Positions 31,326 to 39,469 of a stretch of DNA of 64,000 nt are shown in pieces. The notes under the pieces were generated by a model. The model made no database searches. It had not been told where the DNA came from and saw only the letters and a list, made by a program, of their open reading frames with translations. The stretch comes from Streptomyces xanthophaeus. Lineage in GTDB: Bacteria; Actinomycetota; Actinomycetes; Streptomycetales; Streptomycetaceae. The stretch covers positions 62,001 through 126,000 of the forward strand of contig NZ_CP076543.1 of the NCBI RefSeq assembly GCF_030440515.1. The letters run 5' to 3'. The position numbers and the translations under genes were made by a program. Positions within the stretch are counted from its first letter, which is position 1. The number at the start of each line of letters is the position of its first letter.

Positions 31326-31742
31326 ATGAGCGGTCGTCGGCGTCTGGACTGGCTCGGGCTCACCCCCGAACCGGAGCGAGAACTCCCCACGGCGGTCGCC
31401 GCCCTGCGCGCCTCGTCGCACGGTGCGGCCGCCGGCCCACCACCCCGTGACCTGGCGGCCACGGAGCGGCGCCGCGTCGAGCGCCTGATCCTGCGCGGCA
31501 GCCGGCACAGCTGGCTCCGCTACCTCGCCGAGGTCACCGACCTGGTGACCTCGGTGGCCGCCGGTTCCCGGACGGGCGACCCCGCCGCCGCCCTGCTCGC
31601 CGGCGAGGTCGTCCTCGACCACCACCGCATGCTCATCGGCCTCCCGGGACCGGGATACGGCCGCACCGCCCAGGACCGCACCGCGCTGGAGCGCGCCGTA
31701 CGGACCCTGCGCACCCACACCACGACAGGAGCCGGCCGATGA
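31326..31742 (+). CDS. Hypothetical protein, first gene of the NuoF-like/ferredoxin/acyl-CoA operon
   Basis: A 138-residue protein from ATG 31326 with GGAGG five bases upstream; its stop overlaps the next start (ATGA). It is rich in arginine and leucine with no membrane segment or cysteines: RRLDWLGLTPEPERELPTAV, ERRRVERLILRGSRHSWLRY, LLAGEVVLDHHRMLIGLPGP. No family recognised. The coupling to the NuoF-like gene suggests an accessory role in that electron-transfer unit or its regulation. Confidence 0.7.
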   Translation: MSGRRRLDWLGLTPEPERELPTAVAALRASSHGAAAGPPPRDLAATERRRVERLILRGSRHSWLRYLAEVTDLVTSVAAGSRTGDPAAALLAGEVVLDHHRMLIGLPGPGYGRTAQDRTALERAVRTLRTHTTTGAGR

Positions 31743-33043
31743 CCACGATCCGCCTCCCGACGGCGCAGCCGCCGGGCACCGTCCTCGGAGCGGCGCCGCA
31801 GGCCGTGGAGAGCGCCGACGCCTACCGGGCCACGGGCGGCTACGGCGGCGCCACGGGCCCGGAGGAACTGCTCGCCCACCTCGCCGCCTCCGGGCTGCGG
31901 GGTCGCGGCGGGGCGGGATTCCCGGCAGCCGTCAAACTGCGCTCCGTACGGGGCCGCGGCGGCTCCCCGGTCGTCGTGGCCAACGGCGAGGAGGGGGAAC
32001 CGGGCTCGGCCAAGGACCGCTGGCTGCTGCGGGCCCGGCCGCACCTGGTCCTCGACGGCCTCGCCCGCGCCGCCGCGGTCACCGGCGCCGTACGCGGCTT
32101 CGTGTACCTCTCCGACCCGGCGGCGGGCGAGAGCGTACGCCGGGCCCTCGCCGAACACCCGCCGCCGCTGCCCGTCGAGGTCGTCGAGACCGGCCACACC
32201 TACGTCGCCGGTGAGGAGACGGCGGTGGTGCGCCGGATCGACGGCGGCCCGGCGCTGCCCACCGCCAAGCCGCCCCGCCCCTTCGAGCGGGGGGTGGGCG
32301 GTGCGCCGACCCTGGTGTCCAACGTCGAGACGCTCGCCCGGATCGCCCTCACCGCCAACCGGCCCGGCCTGCGCCGCGCCATCGCCCGCAGCACCCTGGT
32401 GACCCTGTCCGGCGGCGGTCCGGCCGCACCGGTGCTCACCGAGGTCCCCTACGGAATCCCGCTGCGCACACTGGCCGCGCGGTACGGGATGCCGGACGCG
32501 GCCGGAGCCCTGATGGGCGGGCTGTTCGGCGGACTCGTCGACGCCGGCGCCCTGGACCTCCCCCTCGAACCCGGCGCGCTCACCGCCGCCGGTACCGCCC
32601 TGGGGTGCGGAGCCATCCACTTCCTCGCCCCGGGCGGCTGCCCCGTGACCACCGCCGCCGACGCGGCCGGCCACCTCGCGGCCGAGAGCGCACGGCAGTG
32701 CGGGGTCTGCGTGTCCGGCACCGCCGCCGTCGGCAGGGCCCTGTCCGGCCTCGCCGCCGGGACCGCCGGCCCGGACACCGCGGACAGCCTGCTCCGCTGG
32801 TCGCAGGGCCTGACCGGGCGCGGCGCCTGCGGACTCCTCGACGCCGCGGCGGGGATCGCGGGCAGCCTGCTCCGCTCCTTCCCCGGGCTCGTCCGCTCCC
32901 ATCTCGCCGCGCCGTGCCCCGTGTGCGCGGACGCGACACCCGAGGACGGCCGCCGCCGTCTCACCGTGGCCGTGCCCGGGGTCGCCGCCCCGTTCACCGC
33001 CGCCTCCGACATCCCTGTGCCCGCGCTGAAAGGAACGCCATGA
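31739..33043 (+). CDS. NuoF-like NADH-binding flavoprotein, one Fe-S cysteine replaced
   Basis: A 434-residue protein overlapping both neighbours by four bases. NADH and FMN motifs of the NuoF/HoxF family are present: SGLRGRGGAGFPAAVKLRS, NGEEGEPGSAKDRWLL, ETGHTYVAGEETAVVRRIDG and GAPTLVSNVETLARIAL. The C-terminal [4Fe-4S] motif, normally E-S-C-x2-C-x2-C plus a distant Cys, reads ESARQCGVC (residues 316-324) with Cys364 later. The first ligand is thus Ala318, so the cluster may be [3Fe-4S], altered or absent. An extra pair, CPVC, lies near the C-terminus. No other complex I subunits are nearby. I infer an NADH:ferredoxin reductase serving the adjacent ferredoxin and the divergent Rieske oxygenase and/or the acyl-CoA dehydrogenases. 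Confidence 0.85.
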   Translation: MTTIRLPTAQPPGTVLGAAPQAVESADAYRATGGYGGATGPEELLAHLAASGLRGRGGAGFPAAVKLRSVRGRGGSPVVVANGEEGEPGSAKDRWLLRARPHLVLDGLARAAAVTGAVRGFVYLSDPAAGESVRRALAEHPPPLPVEVVETGHTYVAGEETAVVRRIDGGPALPTAKPPRPFERGVGGAPTLVSNVETLARIALTANRPGLRRAIARSTLVTLSGGGPAAPVLTEVPYGIPLRTLAARYGMPDAAGALMGGLFGGLVDAGALDLPLEPGALTAAGTALGCGAIHFLAPGGCPVTTAADAAGHLAAESARQCGVCVSGTAAVGRALSGLAAGTAGPDTADSLLRWSQGLTGRGACGLLDAAAGIAGSLLRSFPGLVRSHLAAPCPVCADATPEDGRRRLTVAVPGVAAPFTAASDIPVPALKGTP

Positions 33044-33231
33044 AACTCCTGCTGGACTCCACCCGCTGCCAGGGCTACGGACTGTGCCAGGAACCCGCAC
33101 CCGACCTGGTCGAACTCGACGAATGGGGCTACGCGAACGTCATCGCCGTCCTCGTCCCGGCCGGCACCGAGGACGCCGCCCGCGCCTGCGTCGAAAGCTG
33201 CCCCAACTCCGCCCTCCGCGTGGAGGGATGA
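33040..33231 (+). CDS. Small [3Fe-4S]/[4Fe-4S] ferredoxin
   Basis: A 63-residue protein from ATG 33040, overlapping the NuoF-like stop by four bases. Cysteines are at 10, 16, 50 and 54: RCQGYGLCQEPAPDL and ARACVESCPNSAL. The C-x5-C spacing at the N-terminus with a final C-P is that of actinobacterial single-cluster [3Fe-4S] ferredoxins known as P450 partners; Cys50 could be an extra or fourth ligand. No P450 lies in this operon, so the likely clients are the Rieske oxygenase or the NuoF-like protein. The next gene starts one base after its stop. Confidence 0.92.
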   Translation: MKLLLDSTRCQGYGLCQEPAPDLVELDEWGYANVIAVLVPAGTEDAARACVESCPNSALRVEG

Positions 33232-33232
33232 C

Positions 33233-35317
33233 ATGGGACGCGACCTGACCGCCCTCTTCGATCCCCGCTCGGTCGCCGTCGTCGGCGCCAGCGACGACCC
33301 CGCGAAGTACGGCCACGCGGTGGCCGCCCAGGCCCTGCGCGCCCCCGGCCGGCGACCCGTGCACCTGGTCAACCGGCGCGGCGGCACCGTACTCGGCCGC
33401 ACCGCGGCCACCTCCCTGACCGCCGTCGGCGAACCCGTCGACCTGGTGGTGATCTCCGTACCCGGCGCCGGCTTCGAGGCCGCCGTCGACGAGGCCCTGG
33501 CCTGCGGGGCGAAGGCGATCGTCGCCATCACCGCGGGCTTCGCCGAGGCCGGCCCCGCAGGCCTGGCCCGGCAGCGGTCGGTCGCCGAACGGGTACGGGC
33601 CGCCGGAGCCGTCCTCGTCGGCCCCAACTGCCTGGGCATCGCCGACAACACCACCGAGCTGTACCTCGCCTCGGACCGCTTCGCCCCCGGCGGGGTCGCC
33701 CTGCTCAGCCAGAGCGGCAACCTCGCCCTCGAACTCCAGCTCCGCGGTGAGCCGCACGGGCTGGGCTTCTCCCGCTTCGTCTCCCTCGGCAACCAGGCCG
33801 ACGTCACCCTCGTCGACCTCGTCGAGGACTGCGCCCGCCACGAGGAGACCTCGGCGATCGCCGTGTACGCCGAGGACTTCGGCGACGGCCGGGCCTTCGC
33901 GGCGGCCGCCGCCGCGGCGGGCAAGCCGGTGGTGCTGCTCACGGCCGGCCGGGGAACCGCCTCCGCACGCAGCGCCCAGTCTCACACCGGGGCGCTCACC
34001 ACCTCGGCCGACGTGGTGTCCGCCGCCTGCCGCGACGCCGGGGTCGAACTCGTCCGCACCCCGAGGGAGATGACCGTCGTCCTGGCCGGACTTGCCGCCC
34101 TGGGCGCGGGACCGCGTACGAGGGGCCGGCGTACCGCGGTCTTCACCGACGGCGGCGGCCACGGCGCGGTCGCCGCCGACGCGGCCGAGGACGCCGGGCT
34201 CGGCGTACCGGAGCTCGGCGGGCCGACGCAGGACAGGCTGCGGACCGTGCTGTGGGAGCAGTCCTCGGTCGGCAACCCCGTCGACCTGGCGGGGATGGGT
34301 GAACAGCGGCCCCTCTCCTACGCGGACACGGTCGGTGCGCTGCTCGCCGCCGACGAGGTCGACGCCGTCCTGATGACCGGGTACTTCGGTGGTTACGCAG
34401 CTTCCGAGAGCGGTCTGGGCGGCGGTCCGGCAGGCGGCTCCGTCCTGGCGGAGGGTGAGGCCCGGGCCGCCAAGGAGATCGTCGCGCACCTCGCCTCCGT
34501 GCCGAAGCCGCTGGTCGTGCAGTCGATGTACCCGCAGTCTCCGAGCTGCCGGGTGCTGGCCGAGGCCGGGGTGCCGGTGTTCGCCGCGACCGAGGACGCC
34601 GCCCGCGCACTGGCGGCGATGACCGGAGGGCGGGCGGCGGACGCGGACCGCCCCGGCGTGCCCCCGCTGCCGCCGGCCGCAGCACCGCCCGCGGACCTGG
34701 GCTACCACGGGGTCCGGACGCTGCTCGACGCCGCCGGCGTGCCGTTCCCGGCGGCGCGCGAGATCACGGACGAGGTCGGGCTGCTGGCCGCGGCCGCGGA
34801 GTTCGGCGGCCCGTACGTGCTCAAGGCCCTGCACGTCCTGCACAAGTCCGACGCCGGCGGTGTGGCGCTGCGGCTGGCCGACCGGGACGCGCTCCTCGCC
34901 GCGTACCGGGAGATGCACGCCCGGCTCGGCGCGCCCGCCTACTCGGTCGAGGCGATGGCCGACCTCACGGACGGCATCGAGCTGATCGTGGGCGTGAACC
35001 AGGACCCGCGGTTCGGGCCGATCGCCCTGGTCGGGCTCGGCGGCGTCCTCACCGAGGCGCTGCGTGACGTGGCCTTCGCGCTCGCGCCCGTACCGGCACG
35101 GCGGGCCGAGGCTCTGCTGCGCGGTCTGCGCAGTGCGGCGCTGCTCGACGGCGTACGCGGCCGGCCGGCCGTCGACGTGGCCGCGGCCGCGGCCGTCATC
35201 GAACGCATCACCACCGTCGCCGCGGCTCACCCGGACATCGCCGAGCTGGAGGTCAACCCCCTGCTGGTACGCCCGGACGGCGCCCTCGCCCTGGACGCGC
35301 GGGCCGTCCTGCGCTGA
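33233..35317 (+). CDS. ADP-forming acyl/acetate-CoA ligase family protein (fused alpha-beta)
   Basis: A 694-residue protein. The N-terminal CoA-binding domain (DPRSVAVVGASDDPAKYGHA) and succinyl-CoA-ligase-like part (VGPNCLGIADNTTELY, VALLSQSGNLALELQLRG) are followed by the phosphohistidine loop RSAQSHTGAL with His251, then an ATP-grasp half (EFGGPYVLKALHVLHKSDAG, then IVGVNQDPRFGPIALVGLGG, IAELEVNPLLVRPDGALALD). It would couple acyl-CoA formation to ATP conversion into ADP and phosphate. With the acyl-CoA dehydrogenases and hydroxyacyl-CoA dehydrogenase downstream it is the likely activating step of a CoA-dependent pathway. The acid substrate is unknown. Confidence 0.88.
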   Translation: MGRDLTALFDPRSVAVVGASDDPAKYGHAVAAQALRAPGRRPVHLVNRRGGTVLGRTAATSLTAVGEPVDLVVISVPGAGFEAAVDEALACGAKAIVAITAGFAEAGPAGLARQRSVAERVRAAGAVLVGPNCLGIADNTTELYLASDRFAPGGVALLSQSGNLALELQLRGEPHGLGFSRFVSLGNQADVTLVDLVEDCARHEETSAIAVYAEDFGDGRAFAAAAAAAGKPVVLLTAGRGTASARSAQSHTGALTTSADVVSAACRDAGVELVRTPREMTVVLAGLAALGAGPRTRGRRTAVFTDGGGHGAVAADAAEDAGLGVPELGGPTQDRLRTVLWEQSSVGNPVDLAGMGEQRPLSYADTVGALLAADEVDAVLMTGYFGGYAASESGLGGGPAGGSVLAEGEARAAKEIVAHLASVPKPLVVQSMYPQSPSCRVLAEAGVPVFAATEDAARALAAMTGGRAADADRPGVPPLPPAAAPPADLGYHGVRTLLDAAGVPFPAAREITDEVGLLAAAAEFGGPYVLKALHVLHKSDAGGVALRLADRDALLAAYREMHARLGAPAYSVEAMADLTDGIELIVGVNQDPRFGPIALVGLGGVLTEALRDVAFALAPVPARRAEALLRGLRSAALLDGVRGRPAVDVAAAAAVIERITTVAAAHPDIAELEVNPLLVRPDGALALDARAVLR

Positions 35318-35360
35318 CCGCTCCACCCCCACCCCCTGTGCTCTGGAGGACTGACGACCC

Positions 35361-36533
35361 ATGGACTTCCGCTACACACCCGAGCAGGCCGACCTCAAGG
35401 CGCGCGCCGCCGCCTACGCACGGCTCCTGATGACCTACGAGGACCGGTCCGAGGAGGCCGGCGGCCCGCTGCCCGCCGACACGGTCCGCGAGCTGACCCG
35501 CGCCGCCGTCGACGCCGGCGTCTACGCGATCAACATGCCCGCCGCATGGGGCGGCGCCGGGCTGTCCCTGCTGGACCAGGTGATCGTCGAGGAGGAGTTC
35601 GGCAAGGTCACCAACTGTCTGTGGGACATCCCGTGGCGGCCCGCGAACGTCCTCGCCTACGGGACCGAGGCACAGCGGGAGAAGTACCTGCTACCGGTGA
35701 TCCGGGGCGAGCGGTTCGACGCGTTCGCGGTGACCGAGCCCGGTGCGGGCTCCGACCCCGGCTCGGGCACGAGTACCGCGACCCGTACCGACGGCGGCTG
35801 GCTGCTGAACGGCGAGAAGTGGTTCGTGACCTGCGGGGACATCGCGGACTTCCTGCTGGTGCAGGCCGACGCGGGGCCCGGTCGGGAGGCGACCCTGTTC
35901 TTCGTGGACAAGCAGGCGGCCGGGGTCGAGATGACCCGGGTCCCCCGTTTCATGCACTCCGCGGTGAACGGGCATCCCGAGTTCACCTTCACCGATGTGT
36001 TCGTTCCGGACGAGGACGTGCTGGGCGGTGTCGGCAACGGCTACGAGCTGACGAAGGAGTGGTTCACCGACGAGCGGCTGATGATCGCCGCCCGGACCGT
36101 CGGCGCCGCGGAGCGGGCCCTGGAGCTCGCCCGGGACTGGGCGGTGGAGCGGCGCCAGTTCGGTTCGCCCATCGCCGACTTCCAGCTGATCCAGGGGATG
36201 CTCGCCGACAGCGCCGTCGACATCGCCATCAACCGCGCCTACACCCACCAGGTGGCCTGGGAGGCCGACCGGCCGGAGACCGACCGCAAGACGCTGCACG
36301 CGAAGGCCTCGACGGCGAAGCTCGCGGCCAGCGAGGCGGCCGGGCGGGTCATCGACCGGTGTGTGCAGATCTTCGGCGGGCGCGGCTACGACCGTACCTA
36401 CCCCGTCGAGCGCATGTACCGCGAGCTGCGGGTCGACCGGATCTGGGAGGGCACCTCCGAGATCCAGCGCCTGATCATCGCCAACGAACTGATCAAGCGC
36501 GGCACCCGGGCCCTCGCCCTTCCCACCTCCTGA
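35361..36533 (+). CDS. Acyl-CoA dehydrogenase (tandem copy 1)
   Basis: A 390-residue FAD enzyme from ATG 35361 (CTGGAGG upstream). Motifs: INMPAAWGGAGLSLLDQVIV, FAVTEPGAGSDPGSGTSTAT, WLLNGEKWFVTCGD, RQFGSPIADFQLIQGMLADS, CVQIFGGRGYDRTYPVERMY and the C-terminal IWEGTSEIQRLIIANELIKR. The last motif normally follows the catalytic base region. It introduces a 2,3-double bond into an acyl-CoA, passing electrons to ETF. The adjacent gene encodes a close paralogue of the same length. Nothing truncated. Confidence 0.92.
   Translation: MDFRYTPEQADLKARAAAYARLLMTYEDRSEEAGGPLPADTVRELTRAAVDAGVYAINMPAAWGGAGLSLLDQVIVEEEFGKVTNCLWDIPWRPANVLAYGTEAQREKYLLPVIRGERFDAFAVTEPGAGSDPGSGTSTATRTDGGWLLNGEKWFVTCGDIADFLLVQADAGPGREATLFFVDKQAAGVEMTRVPRFMHSAVNGHPEFTFTDVFVPDEDVLGGVGNGYELTKEWFTDERLMIAARTVGAAERALELARDWAVERRQFGSPIADFQLIQGMLADSAVDIAINRAYTHQVAWEADRPETDRKTLHAKASTAKLAASEAAGRVIDRCVQIFGGRGYDRTYPVERMYRELRVDRIWEGTSEIQRLIIANELIKRGTRALALPTS
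36108..36227. repeat. 120-bp tract repeated almost exactly in the second acyl-CoA dehydrogenase gene
   Basis: Positions 36108-36227 match 37316-37435 with a single mismatch (T at 36164, C at 37372), although flanking parts of the two genes differ at many silent and coding positions. The tract encodes the stretch from ERALELARDW to SAVDIA. This is the expected footprint of recent gene conversion, or of very strong constraint within a tandem duplication. Confidence 0.85.
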
Positions 36534-36571
36534 CGACCGCTCCCCCACCACGACCCAGAGGACAGACAGAC

Positions 36572-37744
36572 ATGGACTTCCGCCTCACCGCCCGTCAGGA
36601 AGAGCTCCGGAGCACGGCGCGCGCGCTCACCGACTTCATCACCAAGTACGAGCTCGACTGCGAGGAGAACAACGGGCTGCCCCCGCAGGCCCACACCGAG
36701 ATCCGCGACGCCGTCCTCGACAGCGGGCTGCAGGCCGTCAACATGCCGACGGAGTGGGGCGGCGCCGGTCTGACCATCCTGGAGCAGGTCACGGTCCAGG
36801 CGGAGCTCGGCCGGCTCACCGGGGCCCTGTGGGACATGGTGTGGCGTCCGGCCAACGCCCTGTCCTACTGCACGCCCGAGCAGCGCGAGCGCTACCTCGT
36901 CCCGGTGATCCGGGGGCAGCGCCGGGACTGCTACGCGGTGACCGAGCCCGAGGCGGGCTCCGACCCGCAGAACCTGCGGACCACGGCGACGCGAACCGAC
37001 GGCGGCTGGGTGCTGAACGGCGAGAAGTGGTTCGTGACCGTCGGCGACCACGCCGACTTCATGATCGTGCTGGCCGCGGCCGGTGAGGAGCGGGCACCGA
37101 CGCTCTTCCTCGTCGACAAGGACACGACGGGCATCGAGATGACCCGGGTGCCGCGCTGGATGCACACCTTCGTCTACGAGCACCCCGAGTTCACCTTCAC
37201 CGAGGTGTTCGTCCCCGACGACGCGGTGCTCGGCGAGGTGGGCCAGGGTTACGACATCACGCGCTCGTGGTTCACCGAGGAGCGGCTGATGATCGCCGCC
37301 CGGACGATCGGGGCGGCGGAGCGGGCCCTGGAGCTCGCCCGGGACTGGGCGGTGGAGCGGCGCCAGTTCGGCTCGCCCATCGCCGACTTCCAGCTGATCC
37401 AGGGGATGCTCGCCGACAGCGCCGTCGACATCGCCGTCAACCGCGCCTACACGCACCAGGTGGCCTGGGAGGTCGACGAGGGCGTCCTCGACCGCAAGAC
37501 GCTGCACGCGAAGGCGGCCATCGCCAAGCTGGCGGCGAGCGAGGCATCGGGCCGGGTCGTCGACCGGTGCCTGCAGATCTTCGGCGGGCGCGGTTACGAC
37601 CGCTCGTACCCGGTGGAGCGGCTCTACCGCGAGCTGCGCGTCGACCGGATCTGGGAGGGCACCTCCGAGATCCAGCGCCTGATCATCGCGGGCGAACTGG
37701 TCAAGCGCGGTACGGGCGTTCTGCGGATGCCGTCCGCGCAGTGA
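36572..37744 (+). CDS. Acyl-CoA dehydrogenase (tandem copy 2)
   Basis: A 390-residue paralogue of the preceding gene, starting at ATG 36572 after a 38-base gap. Motifs run in parallel: VNMPTEWGGAGLTILEQVTV, YAVTEPEAGSDPQNLRTTAT, WVLNGEKWFVTVGD, CLQIFGGRGYDRSYPVERLY and IWEGTSEIQRLIIAGELVKR. The N-terminal third differs more than the rest, so the two subunits could form a heteromer or take different substrates. A 120-base stretch is nearly identical at DNA level to copy 1. A strong hairpin follows 15 bases after the stop. Confidence 0.92.
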   Translation: MDFRLTARQEELRSTARALTDFITKYELDCEENNGLPPQAHTEIRDAVLDSGLQAVNMPTEWGGAGLTILEQVTVQAELGRLTGALWDMVWRPANALSYCTPEQRERYLVPVIRGQRRDCYAVTEPEAGSDPQNLRTTATRTDGGWVLNGEKWFVTVGDHADFMIVLAAAGEERAPTLFLVDKDTTGIEMTRVPRWMHTFVYEHPEFTFTEVFVPDDAVLGEVGQGYDITRSWFTEERLMIAARTIGAAERALELARDWAVERRQFGSPIADFQLIQGMLADSAVDIAVNRAYTHQVAWEVDEGVLDRKTLHAKAAIAKLAASEASGRVVDRCLQIFGGRGYDRSYPVERLYRELRVDRIWEGTSEIQRLIIAGELVKRGTGVLRMPSAQ

Positions 37745-37759
37745 CGGGCGGGGCCTGAC

Positions 37760-37800
37760 GGGCGGGGCGACCCGGGCCGGTGGTCCGGGTCGCCCCGCCC
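37760..37800 (+). terminator. 16-bp perfect stem-loop after the second acyl-CoA dehydrogenase gene
   Basis: GGGCGGGGCGACCCGG at 37760-37775 pairs exactly with 37785-37800 around a 9-base loop. It stands between the acyl-CoA dehydrogenase and hydroxyacyl-CoA dehydrogenase genes, which suggests termination or attenuation so that the last two genes are made at a lower level or from their own promoter. Confidence 0.8.
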
Positions 37801-37866
37801 CGTGCGCAGCACGAGCAGCAGGAGCAAGCAGGAGCAGCGAGGCATCAGAGGAGGGAGGACCGATCG

Positions 37867-38829
37867 ATGACCGATGTCGAACGGGTCGGGATCGTGGGCT
37901 GCGGGCTGATGGGATCCGGTATCGCCGAGGTCTGCGCCCGGGCCGGACGGGACGTCGTCGTGGTGGAGACGACCCGTACGGCCGCGGCCGCCGGCCGGGA
38001 GCGGATCATCCGTTCCCTGGACAGCGCCGCGGCGTCCGGCAAGCTGACGGCCGCCGAACGGGACGCCGCCGTCGGCCGGATCACGGTGACCGTCGACGTG
38101 GCGCGGCTGGCGGACCGGGACCTCGTCGTCGAGGCGGTGGCGGAGGACGAACGGGCGAAGCTGGAGGTCTTCGCCCTGCTCGACCGGGTGGTGGAGCGCC
38201 GGGACGCCGTCCTCGCGACGAACACCTCCTCCATCCCCGTCATCAGGCTGGCCGCGTCCGTCTCGCGGCCGGAGCAGGTCGTCGGCCTGCACTTCTTCAA
38301 CCCGGTACCGGTGCTCGCGCTGGTCGAGCTCGTACCGTCCCTGCTCACGGGCGACGAGACCGTCCGGCGGGCGCACGCGTTCGCCTCCGAGGTGCTGGGC
38401 AAGGAGGTCGTCCGGGCCCGGGACCGGGCGGGATTCGTCGTGAACGCGCTCCTCGTACCGTACCTGCTGGCCGCCGTGCGCATGGCCGAGAACGGCGCCG
38501 CGTCGGCCGAGGACATCGACCGGGGCATGACCCTGGGCTGCGCGCACCCGCTGGGACCGCTCGCCCTGGCCGATCTGATCGGCCTGGACACGGTGCAGGC
38601 CATCGCGCGGTCGATGTACGCGGAGTACCGGGAGCCGCTGTACGCCCCGCCGCCGCTGCTGGCCCGGATGGTCGACGCGGGCCGGCTGGGCCGCAAGACG
38701 GGCAGGGGCTTCCACACCTACGGCGACCGCGGAGGCGGCGCGATGCGCGAGGATGGTGGTGTGGTGGCCACGGCAACCGGGCCCACCCGCCCGGTCCACG
38801 GGCGCCGACACGGGGAGCAGCCAACGTGA
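37867..38829 (+). CDS. 3-hydroxyacyl-CoA dehydrogenase family protein
   Basis: A 320-residue protein from ATG 37867 with GGAGGGAGG upstream. The NAD-binding motif is VGIVGCGLMGSGIAEVCARA. The catalytic histidine is in VVGLHFFNPVPVLALVELVP, and DRAGFVVNALLVPYLLAAVR plus MTLGCAHPLGPLALADLIGL form the C-terminal domain. The size fits single-domain 3-hydroxybutyryl-CoA or carnitine-type dehydrogenases. It would oxidise a 3-hydroxy intermediate following the acyl-CoA dehydrogenases; no hydratase is seen in the window. About 30 extra residues after FHTYGD are not conserved-looking. Its stop overlaps the TetR start by four bases. Confidence 0.88.
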   Translation: MTDVERVGIVGCGLMGSGIAEVCARAGRDVVVVETTRTAAAAGRERIIRSLDSAAASGKLTAAERDAAVGRITVTVDVARLADRDLVVEAVAEDERAKLEVFALLDRVVERRDAVLATNTSSIPVIRLAASVSRPEQVVGLHFFNPVPVLALVELVPSLLTGDETVRRAHAFASEVLGKEVVRARDRAGFVVNALLVPYLLAAVRMAENGAASAEDIDRGMTLGCAHPLGPLALADLIGLDTVQAIARSMYAEYREPLYAPPPLLARMVDAGRLGRKTGRGFHTYGDRGGGAMREDGGVVATATGPTRPVHGRRHGEQPT

Positions 38830-39437
38830 CCAAGGCCGAGCGCGCACTCGAGACGCGTGAGCGAATCCTCACGGCCGCGTGCGAAGTCATCGCCGACATC
38901 GGCTTCGAGAACGTCAGCATGCGCAAGGTCGCCGAGCACGCCGGTGTGTCGAAGGCCCTGCTGCACTACCACTTCGACACGCGGGAGAAGCTCTTCGACG
39001 AGGCGATGACGCATTCCTTCGCCCAGACCGGTACGGACACCGAGGGCGTCCCCGACTCGGTGCCCTCCGCGGTCGTCCTGGCCCGCATCCTGCGGAGCAT
39101 GCTGCCGACCGACGCGGAGCTGCGCCAGGACTGGAAGCTCTGGCAGGAGTTGTGGGTGCGGGCCCAGCGCGACACGGCGGCCCGGCATTTGGCCGTCGAC
39201 CTGTACGACCAGCTCCACGCGTGGGTCGGCGGGGCCGTCGAACGGGGCATCCGCTCGGGGGAGTTCGCCGCCTGCGACGTCGCCGCGCTCGGCACCCTGG
39301 TGCTGGCCCTGTGCGACGGGCTCGGGATCCGGCTGATGCTCGACGATCCCCGGGTGGACCTCGCGGCGGCCCGGTCGACGATCTGGCGGGCCATCGCCCC
39401 CACGCTGGGCATCGCCCCGGAGTTCCCGGACGTGTGA
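38826..39437 (+). CDS. TetR-family regulator (BetI-like layout), probable island repressor
   Basis: A 203-residue protein with GTG 38826 in a GTGA overlap with the upstream dehydrogenase. The helix-turn-helix is ERILTAACEVIADIGFENVS, MRKVAEHAGVSKALLHYHFD and REKLFDEAM. The C-terminal domain (DWKLWQELWVRAQRDTAARH, AAARSTIWRAIAPTLG) resembles BetI-type regulators of choline/betaine and other catabolic genes. As last gene of the rightward operon it is the best candidate to bind the twin palindromes at 31096-31143 and control both arms. The inducer may be the substrate or an acyl-CoA intermediate. Confidence 0.88.
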   Translation: MTKAERALETRERILTAACEVIADIGFENVSMRKVAEHAGVSKALLHYHFDTREKLFDEAMTHSFAQTGTDTEGVPDSVPSAVVLARILRSMLPTDAELRQDWKLWQELWVRAQRDTAARHLAVDLYDQLHAWVGGAVERGIRSGEFAACDVAALGTLVLALCDGLGIRLMLDDPRVDLAAARSTIWRAIAPTLGIAPEFPDV

Positions 39438-39447
39438 CCGGGCCGGC

Positions 39448-39469
39448 CGGTCCGGGTCAGCCCGGACCG
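39448..39469. terminator. Bidirectional hairpin overlapping a stop codon
   Basis: CGGTCCGGG (39448-39456) pairs perfectly with 39461-39469, leaving a 4-base loop that contains the stop codon of the leftward gene. It lies 10 bases past the TetR stop, so it can serve both convergent genes. Confidence 0.7.

Noticed and set aside
31739..33043. Complex I remnant
   Set aside because: No other nuo subunit is near and the gene is tightly coupled to a ferredoxin and CoA genes, so a dedicated reductase is more likely.
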